A stretch of 52,064 nucleotides of DNA, taken from Candidatus Poribacteria bacterium. Its GTDB lineage: Bacteria > Poribacteria > WGA-4E > WGA-3G. The notes beneath the pieces were generated by a model that worked only from the letters and a program-made list of their open reading frames with translations, ran no database searches and was not told where the DNA came from. Positions 1 to 6,658 of the stretch are shown piece by piece; position 1 is the stretch's first letter; the number at the start of each line of letters is the position of its first letter. A program made the position numbers and the translations under genes. The stretch lies in contig VXPE01000054.1 of the NCBI GenBank assembly GCA_009839745.1, forward strand, positions 1 to 52,064, read 5' to 3'.

Positions 1-30
1 CCAAAGGGGTTCTCTTCATACAAACACTCT

Positions 31-561
31 TCAATTATTTATCAAACTCACGTTAGAATACGCTAAAAGACGAAATCCCAGACGGGTCTCCTTGAGTGTA
101 TCGTAGCTCAGTGCGAGTTTTCGATAGGTATCCTGCCACCCGAAGGTTCGCTCAACTTTATATCGGTCTTTGTATATCTCTTTGCGAAACCAACGAAACA
201 TGCGGGCAATGACGATAGGTTCCTTAGCATTGCGTCGGTTGGGATAAATCACGGGGATCAGTCCATGTGCTGTAATCAGGTGATGATTCGCCTTAGAATC
301 AAACCCCGAGTCAAGGGTGAGAGCCGACCCCGAAAGATCCATGCCAATGCGTTTACTAAAGGCACTCATATCGCTGAAGGCTTCGGGCAAAATCGTTGTA
401 TCATGCTTATTGACAGGTTGGGTCGTTATGGGTGCGATGATGAACCCATGATTATCGGTGATCGTCAGTTCTTTTTCACCTTTCTGGTGTTTGTGTCCTG
501 AATATCCTATGCCATCACCCCTTTTTTGACGACCGTATTTGACCCATCTCCATGAAGGCAC
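31..561 (-). CDS. IS5-like transposase, C-terminal frame (orfB, DDE core)
   Basis: This frame carries the catalytic core of the DDE transposase, which cuts and joins IS ends. YSGHKHQKGEKE follows the first-Asp region, LDSGFDSKAN contains the second Asp, and KVERTFGW contains the catalytic Glu. The first residues of the frame, before GDGIGYSG, overlap orfA in the other frame and are probably not used; expression would come from a -1 shift at the A6G4 run. About 300 aa for the fusion is normal for the family. The protein ends intact 30 bp from the window edge, so the element may still be active. Confidence 0.75.
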   Translation of the reverse strand: MPSWRWVKYGRQKRGDGIGYSGHKHQKGEKELTITDNHGFIIAPITTQPVNKHDTTILPEAFSDMSAFSKRIGMDLSGSALTLDSGFDSKANHHLITAHGLIPVIYPNRRNAKEPIVIARMFRWFRKEIYKDRYKVERTFGWQDTYRKLALSYDTLKETRLGFRLLAYSNVSLINN

Positions 562-887
562 GTCGCGTCAAGTTGGTCAGTCTCGAGTAGGTGTAGCACC
601 GAGGCTTCAAAGAGTTTCTCATACGAACCATCTTTGGACCAGCGATTCTGCCATTTATAGACGTTAGACCAATGGATTTCATTTCGCCGGGTTCGGAGCT
701 GATTCCATTGAATGCCGGTATGTAGGACATAGAGGATATAGTTGAATATCTTGTAGAAAGAGAGTTTCGGCTCTGGTCCTTTGAAGCGTTTCTTGAGATG
801 TGGCAAGATATAGCGATTGAAATCCTTGCGGGACACCTGCTTGGGAATACCGTTGTATCTCGGTTGCTTTTCGGGGGTGTTTGTCAT
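507..887 (-). CDS. IS5-like transposase, N-terminal frame (orfA)
   Basis: This is the N-terminal half (126 aa) of an IS4/IS5-superfamily transposase. It carries the helical domain found before the catalytic core (TGIQWNQLR, then IHWSNVYKWQNRW) and ends with LHGDGSNTVVKKG, which supplies the first catalytic Asp (HGDGS). The frame stops just after an A6G4 tract near positions 518-528. Slipping back one base there joins it to the following frame to give a full-length DDE protein. Because both frames are otherwise intact, this looks like programmed frameshifting rather than decay, but a recent single-base mutation gives the same picture. Confidence 0.75.
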   Translation of the reverse strand: MTNTPEKQPRYNGIPKQVSRKDFNRYILPHLKKRFKGPEPKLSFYKIFNYILYVLHTGIQWNQLRTRRNEIHWSNVYKWQNRWSKDGSYEKLFEASVLHLLETDQLDATCLHGDGSNTVVKKGVMA

Positions 888-1042
888 GAGAAGACCTCAG
901 CGAGAAAAGAATCGTTATCAACTCGAAAGAAAGGACATAAAGTCTCACATTTTCTTTCACTATTGTACTACATTTCTACTTTTTACTCAATATGACTTCA
1001 CAAGAAAAGACGCGTGCCAGCCGCACGGAATCTCCAGTGACG

Positions 1043-1120
1043 CAATTTTTGCGTGTTGACATACAATTTTTGCGTGTTGACATACAATTTTTGCGTGTTG
1101 ACATACAATTTTTGCGTGTC
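1043..1120 (+). repeat. 21-bp direct tandem repeat, 3.7 copies (iteron-like)
   Basis: The unit CAATTTTTGCGTGTTGACATA occurs as three perfect consecutive copies starting at 1043, 1064 and 1085, plus a partial fourth ending in GTGTCGTC. A 21-bp period is two helical turns, so proteins bound to each unit would lie on the same DNA face, as in iterons or multi-operator arrays. Each unit contains TTGACA, but no -10 lies at the right spacing. No replication initiator gene is nearby. Confidence 0.9.
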
Positions 1121-1307
1121 GTCAACAGACCGCGGATACCGAAGTCATCTGCTTTTTTCAGGAAAATAAACTTTTAAAGCGAAAGTCAGAGATAATGTGT
1201 AGAGGTGGATAACCCCTGTGGAGACGCGGGTTTTGGAACGTTCTATACCGAAAATATCTTTGGAATATCAGCGGTTTTGGTCAAGAAAATGCTATTTTTT
1301 AGCCCAT

Positions 1308-1323
1308 TGGCACGAAACTTGCT
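1308..1323 (+). promoter_or_regulatory. Sigma-54 (-24/-12) promoter motif
   Basis: TGGCACGAAACTTGCT matches the RpoN consensus TGGCACG-N4-TTGC(A/T) at every conserved position. GG at 1309-1310 and GC at 1321-1322 are separated by exactly 10 bases. Transcription would start near 1334. The next gene downstream on this strand is the small exported protein at 1632, leaving a leader of about 300 nt that includes the MITE hairpin. A bound activator is expected upstream, but no activator gene is seen in the window. Confidence 0.6.
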
Positions 1324-1411
1324 TAAAGCGGATAAAGTGACAGAAGTTACGTACGCTTGACTGTAGATAGTTCTGTGAGATGTGAATTTTCGTAAAACGG
1401 AGGCAGGCTCT

Positions 1412-1550
1412 TAACACAAACTAATGAAGATTAATTTATTAATTCGGTAATTTTTAAAACAAATCCAGTGCGGTTGGAAACCGCACCTACCAGGCCGGGG
1501 GAAATACAGAATTACCGAAATATTTAGTGAAACTTCATAAGTTTGTGTTA
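1412..1550. repeat. MITE-like inverted repeat with central REP hairpin
   Basis: The outer arms TAACACAAACTAATGAAG (1412-1429) and CTTCATAAGTTTGTGTTA (1533-1550) are inverted copies with one mismatch. An inner pair, TTCGGTAATT and AATTACCGAA, is perfect. The centre is a GTAG-type REP hairpin at 1468-1490 (GTGCGGTT-GGA-AACCGCAC-CTAC). The whole can fold into one long stem. No coding capacity. Similar composites occur at 24980, 30503, 34508 and 50946. Confidence 0.8.
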
Positions 1551-1631
1551 CAAAAGAGAAATCTGCGTAAGTCCTAACAGTTAAGTTGCTTAAAATCCAG
1601 CTTTCCTTCGGAGAGCAGAAAGGAAAATTTT

Positions 1632-1877
1632 ATGAAAGGATTAACCTCCAAATCGATTTTCGCTGTCTGTGTCCTCGTGCTAGGATTTATGGCGTTCATG
1701 CTATTTAACCCGCAGGTAGCGGCAACTCCTAGCTATTATATTGTAAAGCACACTAACGTAGATTGCTATGAACGGGATGGGGCGTGGATGGCGTTTTGTA
1801 GAAGTTTTACAGTGACGACCGCTTTTCCGGTACAGCCGTGGAGTGGACATGAAGATGAGGCTGTTCACGCTAGGTAG
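1632..1877 (+). CDS. Small exported or membrane-anchored protein, unknown function
   Basis: An 81-aa protein that I do not recognise. The start is supported by AAAGGA 9 bases upstream. Residues 1-32 form a signal peptide or single membrane segment (basic KGLTSK, then a hydrophobic stretch ending near PQVAATPS). The mature part is about 50 aa, with two Cys (DCYERDGAWMAFCRS) that could pair, and an acidic/His end. It lies downstream of the sigma-54 motif and is followed by a hairpin-rich gap, so it is probably monocistronic. A real gene is likely from the SD plus signal peptide, but its shortness limits certainty. Confidence 0.55.
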   Translation: MKGLTSKSIFAVCVLVLGFMAFMLFNPQVAATPSYYIVKHTNVDCYERDGAWMAFCRSFTVTTAFPVQPWSGHEDEAVHAR

Positions 1878-2195
1878 TGTTTACATTGTGGCTCCGGATC
1901 CAGTCATGGCAAGGCTTCCATAGTTCTGCAATATCCATTTGATCTATAGACGTAAATTCTGATAGGCACTGACTTCCGGACGATTTTGATGATGGAATGT
2001 AAACACAACGTAGCCATTACTATACTACAGATGACGTAGAGTATGACTCCGCGACGAGAGTCTATTCAAGTTGTAGTTCCTGCTACTAAGTGTTACCCAA
2101 GCTGTCATCTATTGGGTGAAATGCTTATAATCTTCGCGTTGATTCGAGAACAACGGAACCTCTGCATCAACGCGAAGATTCAAAGGAGAATTTAG
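1878..2195. other. Gene-free gap with 11-bp inverted repeat and leader hairpin
   Basis: No coding sequence. An 11-bp perfect inverted repeat, GTGTTTACATT (1877-1887) and AATGTAAACAC (1996-2006), brackets about 108 bp and overlaps the preceding stop codon; it may mark a small mobile element or a terminator-like structure. TATAAT occurs at 2126-2131 with only a weak -35. The 3' part is the 15-bp leader hairpin listed next. Confidence 0.55.
2129..2188 (+). promoter_or_regulatory. 15-bp perfect leader hairpin directly before the Shine-Dalgarno
   Basis: AATCTTCGCGTTGAT (2129-2143) pairs perfectly with ATCAACGCGAAGATT (2166-2180) around a 22-nt loop. AAGGAG (2183-2188) follows two bases later and precedes the ATG at 2196. 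There is no T-run, so it is not an intrinsic terminator. It could stabilise the mRNA, be cut by RNase III, or control access to the ribosome site. Whether the hairpin is transcribed in full depends on where transcription starts. Confidence 0.6.
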
Positions 2196-2828
2196 ATGAA
2201 AAAACTGACTGTCGCTGCTATCATTTTTATTATTTTTCTAAGCGGTTTTGTGGTCTACACAGAGTGGGATAAAAGAAGATTTATCAACAACCTGCCCAAA
2301 CTGCCAACTGTTAAACAAACTGTTGAAACGCATTCTCATCATCATGACGAACCTGTACAGGCGGCTCCATCAAATATCGTCGAATTTGCGCCTGAAGTCA
2401 TTGTCGAAGAGCGCACAGACTCCGCGCAGCTACCCTCCAATGATGAATCTCAACCTAATGATGAATCTCAACCTAATAATGATTGGCGATTTGATGCTGT
2501 ACATATAGACGAGCCCGCACATCAACACACCAGCCCCTCATTCGAGCAGAGGCTTGAGGTACATCCCGACGAAATGGACCCGGATGAACTCGCAGACATG
2601 CTGCTCCAGGGACTACTTCAACGGTTTGGAGACATTCCAGAGGTCCACACATTTATGGCATTGAAACGGAGAATGTTTAAAAATGAGCATCTCACCTTGG
2701 ATGAACGCATTGATTATACGACTGCCCAATTGCATCTCTTCCCTCATCCAGAAACTCAGAAAACGCTCGATATTTTTTTAGAGAGAAGAGCCACTCAGTA
2801 TCCAAGAGGGACTAAACTCGTGAGGTAA
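2196..2828 (+). CDS. Membrane-anchored protein with C-terminal FGDIP domain
   Basis: A 210-aa protein of unknown function. Residues 4-22 are one hydrophobic segment with an N-in anchor. A long low-complexity, acidic, His-rich linker follows (HSHHHDE; a DESQPN repeat in tandem; AHQHTS). The C-terminal about 65 aa is a compact domain, LLQRFGDIPEVHTFM...LHLFPHPET, that recurs in the next gene (KKFGDIPQVRTYM...FHLYQSPST), so the two are diverged duplicates. AAGGAG 7 bases before the ATG fixes the start. It is 6 bp from the next gene and surely cotranscribed. The His-rich stretch could bind metal, but that is only a guess. Confidence 0.65.
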   Translation: MKKLTVAAIIFIIFLSGFVVYTEWDKRRFINNLPKLPTVKQTVETHSHHHDEPVQAAPSNIVEFAPEVIVEERTDSAQLPSNDESQPNDESQPNNDWRFDAVHIDEPAHQHTSPSFEQRLEVHPDEMDPDELADMLLQGLLQRFGDIPEVHTFMALKRRMFKNEHLTLDERIDYTTAQLHLFPHPETQKTLDIFLERRATQYPRGTKLVR

Positions 2829-2834
2829 AATTAG

Positions 2835-3443
2835 ATGAAAACATTACTTGGGATTTTTATGCTAACACTCTTGTTATCAGGTTGTGGTGCTAGTCAAAAC
2901 ACAACCTCGCTTGATACCCAGGATGCCAAAGAACCTTTTATCCTCGTCAATCCACTCAAGGATGATCCGGAAAATCCCAGCCCGCACAATCCTCTCATCA
3001 AGAAATTTGGGGATATTCCGCAAGTTCGAACGTATATGCGGTTACACCAAAAAATATTAAGCGGCACTCCACTTACGCGTGATGAGGCGATAGATTTCTT
3101 TAGCGCAGAGTTCCACTTATATCAGTCTCCATCCACTGCGGAAGCACTCAAACGCCAAAAAGAAAGCAAAAAAAGAGACGAGAAGTTGGGATACTCCTCT
3201 GATCTACCTGTATTCAGGTACACCGGAAAAAAAATAATAGATTTTAGTCGTGTTGACGATGGCGGCAGTATTAGCGTAACGATAATCGATCCAGATGGGA
3301 CTAAAACGATAATAGATCCGCGCCTGAATAACGGCGAACCTCTGCTAATTCCCCCCGCTGACGCAGACGCAAGTTATGATGATCGACCCAGATGGTACCA
3401 AAACGATTGGGAGGAAAATGATAATGGATCCGCGCCTGAATGA
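2835..3443 (+). CDS. Lipoprotein with FGDIP domain, C-terminus frameshifted
   Basis: A 202-aa predicted lipoprotein. The signal peptide ends in the lipobox LLSGCG, so the mature form starts at Cys17 and is lipid-anchored. The FGDIP domain (about residues 54-105) matches the C-terminal domain of the upstream gene. GAGG inside the end of that gene serves as Shine-Dalgarno. The tail has an IIDPDGTKTIIDPRLNNGEPLLIP segment; the DNA for it occurs again about 90 bp downstream, but there the frame is shifted by one base, so the ORF ends early in unrelated residues (PRWYQNDWEENDNGSAPE). The original protein probably had two copies of this segment. Confidence 0.65.
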   Translation: MKTLLGIFMLTLLLSGCGASQNTTSLDTQDAKEPFILVNPLKDDPENPSPHNPLIKKFGDIPQVRTYMRLHQKILSGTPLTRDEAIDFFSAEFHLYQSPSTAEALKRQKESKKRDEKLGYSSDLPVFRYTGKKIIDFSRVDDGGSISVTIIDPDGTKTIIDPRLNNGEPLLIPPADADASYDDRPRWYQNDWEENDNGSAPE

Positions 3444-3510
3444 CGGCGAATCCCTGGTAATTCCCTTGAGTGAATTCATCAAATTTTTTAGGCTAAAGGT
3501 GGAAGGGTGA
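3444..3510 (+). pseudogene. Frameshifted C-terminal extension of the preceding lipoprotein
   Basis: Read one base out of frame with the lipoprotein gene, the DNA from about 3378 encodes IDPDGTKTIGRKMIMDPRLN, then DGESLVIP and a further tail, ending at TGA 3508-3510. It is a second copy of the in-frame segment at about 3288-3357. The junction lies near AGTTATGATGATC (3374-3386), where one extra T would explain the shift. A sequencing error is also possible. Confidence 0.5.
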
Positions 3511-3536
3511 AATAGAACGAATTTTGTTCACCGCAG

Positions 3537-3581
3537 CGGTATTTGTAATAACCGTATGTTATCACAATACCGATTTTATTT
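3537..3581 (+). terminator. Hairpin with AT-rich tail, probable terminator
   Basis: CGGTATTTGTAATAAC (3537-3552) pairs with GTTATCACAATACCG (3558-3572), giving about 14 bp with a bulge and one mismatch, followed by ATTTTATTT. It lies between convergent genes and could stop transcription from the plus strand. Confidence 0.6.
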
Positions 3582-3633
3582 ATCCTCTTGAGGTGAAACC
3601 TTATATTCTATCAGGAGAAAGCCACATAGGTAT

Positions 3634-5226
3634 CTAAACCGATGAGGGATGCGTCTGCAGTACCGGAATCACGTAACTCCGAATCGTTAGGCCTTCAAGG
3701 GTCTCCGTTTCGACACGGGGTTCCGGGGTAGCACGATGGTCAAACACGACATAATAACCTTCTCTCGCTCCCTCTAACTTGAGATACCTCGATAGTTGTT
3801 TTTTCCCTGCCTGATACCGCCGCTCGCCTTCCCATATCTTCGTCTCAACGATGTATTTCTGACCGTTGTGGAGAATGATAAGGTCCATTCTGCCGCGCCC
3901 GGTTTGGACTTCAAGGAACATATCCGCACCGACGCTGCGGATAAAGTGATCCAGATAGGCGTAAAGTAGGTATTGACCGACGTATTCTTGGGGTGTATTC
4001 GGCACCTGCAAAATACGGAACCCAGCACGGGCGATGAACGCCTGAAAGTTATCAAGGAGGGCCTCCAGTGCAATCGCGCCGTCAGAGGTGAGATAATCAA
4101 TAAAATCGTCCCCGTTTTCTTCGGAGAAGTACTCGCCCTCTAACCCATTAAACAACGGCTTGAAGGCTTGCAGAATCCGGTGCTGATAGATCGGGTTGAC
4201 GATCTCACACATCCCATCAGCACTTTTTGCGATGACCCCATACGTAGCGAGTTCCGCTATGATTTCATCATCTGGATTGAAATGTAAACCCCTCTCATAA
4301 GAAGTGATCCGCATCAGGAGACTTTCAAACTGGCGGTCCCTGCGGATATTGGTAAGCAGATGCTCAATGTTAGGATTCCGTTCCTCAAGGAGTTGCCGAT
4401 GTGCTTTAGAGAAGTGTGTCATCGTAATCATTTCGGTTTTCGGGATGTGTAACACCTCAGTGAGAATTTGGGCGCACCTATTGACGAGGAAAGGTTGTCC
4501 GGCAGTTTGTCTGTGAATGGCGGTAGTAACCTCAGGCGCGAAGGCTTGTCCGACTTCATCGGTATACTGTGCCAAGAGTTCTTGTACCTGCTGGCAGGTG
4601 AAGTTGGGTAAGTGAAACTCGTCTTGTATATTGAATGGGGAGACGGATCTGTCGTAGTTGAGTTGTGTGATGCTCTTGACACCCACGATGCCGACACTGT
4701 GTGGGCATCGCGTCCTTCCAGAGAGGTAAATATGGCGAAGCGAGTGCAGAAATCCTCTGATCGCGTCTTGGGGGATACCGTCAAACTCGTCGATAATCAG
4801 AACGAACCGTTGCTCTTCCAACAGGCGCCCAAGGTCTTCAAAAAAAATTCGCATTGAAATGTGTTCGGTTATCTTCGCGTTCGCTAAGAAACGGTTGAGC
4901 CTGTCGGAGGGAGCCTCTTGGCGTTTTTGAAAGACCTTTTTAATTTGCTTGCATATCTCTTCGCAGAGGGACGTATAAAAAGTAGGGGCATTACTGTCCA
5001 CGTATCCCTCAAAATTAAGGTGTATTGGGAAATAGAGACGCTCTTGGTCTTCAAGCGTGTTGAGCGCATTTTGGAAGAAGGTTGTCTTGCCTGTCTGGCG
5101 CGGCGCAAAAAGGACGATATATCTGCCTTTTTTTAATCGGTCCACAAAATCCGCAAGTTCCTCAGTGCGTGCGACGACGTAGTTATCCTCAACATAGACA
5201 GGCCCGCGGGTCTCAAACCATCTCAC
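3634..5226 (-). CDS. AAA-like ATPase fused to PD-(D/E)xK nuclease domain
   Basis: A protein of about 530 aa with two parts. The N-terminal STAND/AAA-like ATPase has Walker A APRQTGKTT (about residues 41-49) and Walker B FVLIIDEFD, followed by a helical region. The C-terminal nuclease fold of the DUF1703/PDDEXK type has GRMDLIILHN and then YIVETKIWEG, the D...ExK arrangement. Family members often lie near mobile DNA; the role is not established. The start is taken as GTG at 5226 because AGGAGG lies 8 bases before it; a TTG nine codons upstream has no such signal. A TPR gene and a nuclease-methyltransferase follow on the same strand, which hints at a defence-related setting but does not prove it. 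Confidence 0.75.
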   Translation of the reverse strand: MRWFETRGPVYVEDNYVVARTEELADFVDRLKKGRYIVLFAPRQTGKTTFFQNALNTLEDQERLYFPIHLNFEGYVDSNAPTFYTSLCEEICKQIKKVFQKRQEAPSDRLNRFLANAKITEHISMRIFFEDLGRLLEEQRFVLIIDEFDGIPQDAIRGFLHSLRHIYLSGRTRCPHSVGIVGVKSITQLNYDRSVSPFNIQDEFHLPNFTCQQVQELLAQYTDEVGQAFAPEVTTAIHRQTAGQPFLVNRCAQILTEVLHIPKTEMITMTHFSKAHRQLLEERNPNIEHLLTNIRRDRQFESLLMRITSYERGLHFNPDDEIIAELATYGVIAKSADGMCEIVNPIYQHRILQAFKPLFNGLEGEYFSEENGDDFIDYLTSDGAIALEALLDNFQAFIARAGFRILQVPNTPQEYVGQYLLYAYLDHFIRSVGADMFLEVQTGRGRMDLIILHNGQKYIVETKIWEGERRYQAGKKQLSRYLKLEGAREGYYVVFDHRATPEPRVETETLEGLTIRSYVIPVLQTHPSSV

Positions 5227-5459
5227 TTTTCTATCCTCCTTTTCCCGCCGCAAGTTTTGTAAACGGAATTATGGACTGACAATTATTAGGTGTCAGTGTC
5301 AAGGACCATGCGGATCTGCCCCGTCGGGAGTTGGAGCATCTCTATACGTTTTGACGTTGACAGCGTTGGAAAGTTCATAAGCGGCTTTACCTTGTGTGAT
5401 AAGCGTTTTCTTTAGTATATCACGTATGGAAAAAGATGGGGATTTATTTTTCTGCTATT

Positions 5460-6521
5460 TCATTCGTCTTCCCGCCGAAAGGATTCCATAAAAGGTTCAG
5501 GGAGTTCGTCAAAGTCTTCGGCTATTTTGACTTTTCCCTTCCACTGTCCACCGCGGCGCGGTTTCTTGTTGTTTTGTTTTGAGGCTGCCTGATTGAGTTG
5601 TTGTAACTGCTCCTCAACAAAGGTTTTGAGGTTATCGTTCTCTTGTTGTTCTACCAGTTCTAAAGCAACCTGAAAATCCGATTTTGCTGCGTCAATGTTG
5701 CCCAAACCCAACTGTGCCACACCGCGATTGGCGTAAGTATTCATGAAATTAGGTTGTAGACGAATCGCCGCGTTTAGGTCAGCAAGCGCTGCAGCGTGCT
5801 TGCCGAGTCTGAATTTTGTAGATCCCCGGTTGCTGTAGGCTTCAGCGAAATTCGGATTGAGACGAATCGCCTCACCGTAATCGTCAAGGGCAGCATCACG
5901 CGAGTCCAATCTACTTTTGATATTGCCTCGGTTGTTGTAAACTTCTGCATAGTTTGGTTGCAACCGAACTGCGGTGTCGTAAGCAGAAAGTGCTTTTTCT
6001 GTCTTCCCACCTTCCCAGAGAAGACAACCGATCGAGAAGAATCCGTGCGCAGCAAGTTCGTTATCACTCAGTTCTGAGGCGTAAGGTGGCGGGTTGCTGT
6101 TTTTGTTAGGAACTTCAACAGGTGCCTCCTCTGCCAATCCTGGAAACAACTCTGTCAGTTTTGGGACGTATTTATCCTCATAGTTGGCAATGAGCCGAAT
6201 AACGAATTCCATCAGTGGTGCTAAGGGGTGGTTTTCATCTTCACCAATGGAATAGATTAACTCTTCTAATACATCGTCCAACCATTGATACTCGTCTTCG
6301 GTCAGTTCAATGATACCGTAATGTCCATGCCGTCGTCCGAAATCGATTAATCCATCTAATACCCTCGCTAACCACTGATAAGCAGTTTCGGGATACGGAG
6401 CGGGTACAGTTGATTCGGATGTGCGCGTTTGTACAGGTTTAGAGTTATCCAACAATTGGGGCATACTTGGCACGATGTCCGTGAGCAAAAGGTTATTTTT
6501 CCCAAATCTGAATGTTGACAT
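5460..6521 (-). CDS. Tetratricopeptide-repeat protein
   Basis: A 353-aa protein. The first about 145 residues are unassigned (an acidic helical part around EYQWLDDVLEELIYSIGED). Four TPR units follow at about residues 155-290; each has the hallmark A...G....L...A...Y..A..L.P pattern, for example ALSAYDTAVRLQPNYAEVYN and AALADLNAAIRLQPNFMNTY. The C-terminus is charged and low in complexity (NKKPRRGGQWKGK). No signal peptide, so probably a cytoplasmic scaffold for protein contacts. A fragment of a second gene with the same C-terminal segment lies just upstream (6544-6640), implying an earlier tandem pair. Confidence 0.8.
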   Translation of the reverse strand: MSTFRFGKNNLLLTDIVPSMPQLLDNSKPVQTRTSESTVPAPYPETAYQWLARVLDGLIDFGRRHGHYGIIELTEDEYQWLDDVLEELIYSIGEDENHPLAPLMEFVIRLIANYEDKYVPKLTELFPGLAEEAPVEVPNKNSNPPPYASELSDNELAAHGFFSIGCLLWEGGKTEKALSAYDTAVRLQPNYAEVYNNRGNIKSRLDSRDAALDDYGEAIRLNPNFAEAYSNRGSTKFRLGKHAAALADLNAAIRLQPNFMNTYANRGVAQLGLGNIDAAKSDFQVALELVEQQENDNLKTFVEEQLQQLNQAASKQNNKKPRRGGQWKGKVKIAEDFDELPEPFMESFRREDE

Positions 6522-6543
6522 TATTTACGCCTACCTCTGTTTA

Positions 6544-6640
6544 TCATGTTTCATCGGTTTGCGATGTTGAATTGTTAAGTTCTTGAAGATGTCTTTCAGT
6601 AAAGGCTTTAAGGTCATTATTTTCTTGCTGTTCTGCATAA
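6544..6640 (-). pseudogene. Remnant of a second TPR gene (C-terminal end only)
   Basis: Read on the minus strand this stretch encodes EQQENNDLKAFTERHLQELN followed by NSTSQTDET and a stop. It matches the region VEQQENDNLKTFVEEQLQQLN of the TPR protein at 5460-6521. No start or upstream domain remains, so it is the tail of a deleted paralogue. Confidence 0.65.
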
Positions 6641-6658
6641 ACTCAATTTTCATAAGCG

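Larger units (their letters stand above)
1..905 (-). mobile_element. IS5-like insertion sequence (IS427-group-like), nearly complete
   Basis: About 0.9 kb holding a two-ORF DDE transposase on the minus strand. The two ends match as imperfect inverted repeats: positions 1-27, read on the minus strand, start GTGTTTGTATGAAGAGAACC, and positions 877-896 read GTGTTTGTCATGAGAAGACC. The transposase start codon lies inside the right repeat. Because the window begins at the left repeat, the exact left end and any target duplication cannot be seen. Size, two-frame layout and DDE chemistry fit the IS427 group of IS5; the group assignment is from family knowledge, not a database match. Confidence 0.7.
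906..1631. other. Gene-free stretch between the IS and a small exported-protein gene
   Basis: No coding sequence is convincing here. The short open frames around 992-1177 only translate a 21-bp tandem repeat. The stretch holds, in order, the tandem array (1043-1120), a sigma-54-type promoter motif (1308-1323) and a MITE-like inverted repeat with a REP hairpin at its centre (1412-1550). It ends with the Shine-Dalgarno of the gene at 1632. Confidence 0.7.

Noticed and set aside
1055-1110. Repeated TTGACA in the 21-bp array as tandem promoters
   Set aside because: No -10 hexamer lies 16-18 bases after any copy; the next TACAAT is 21 bases away.
1043-1120. CRISPR-like array
   Set aside because: Units are contiguous with no spacers and no cas genes are present.
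992-1177. 61-aa ORF with repeated QFLRVDI
   Set aside because: It only translates the tandem repeat. It has no Shine-Dalgarno and no sequence outside the repeat that looks like protein.
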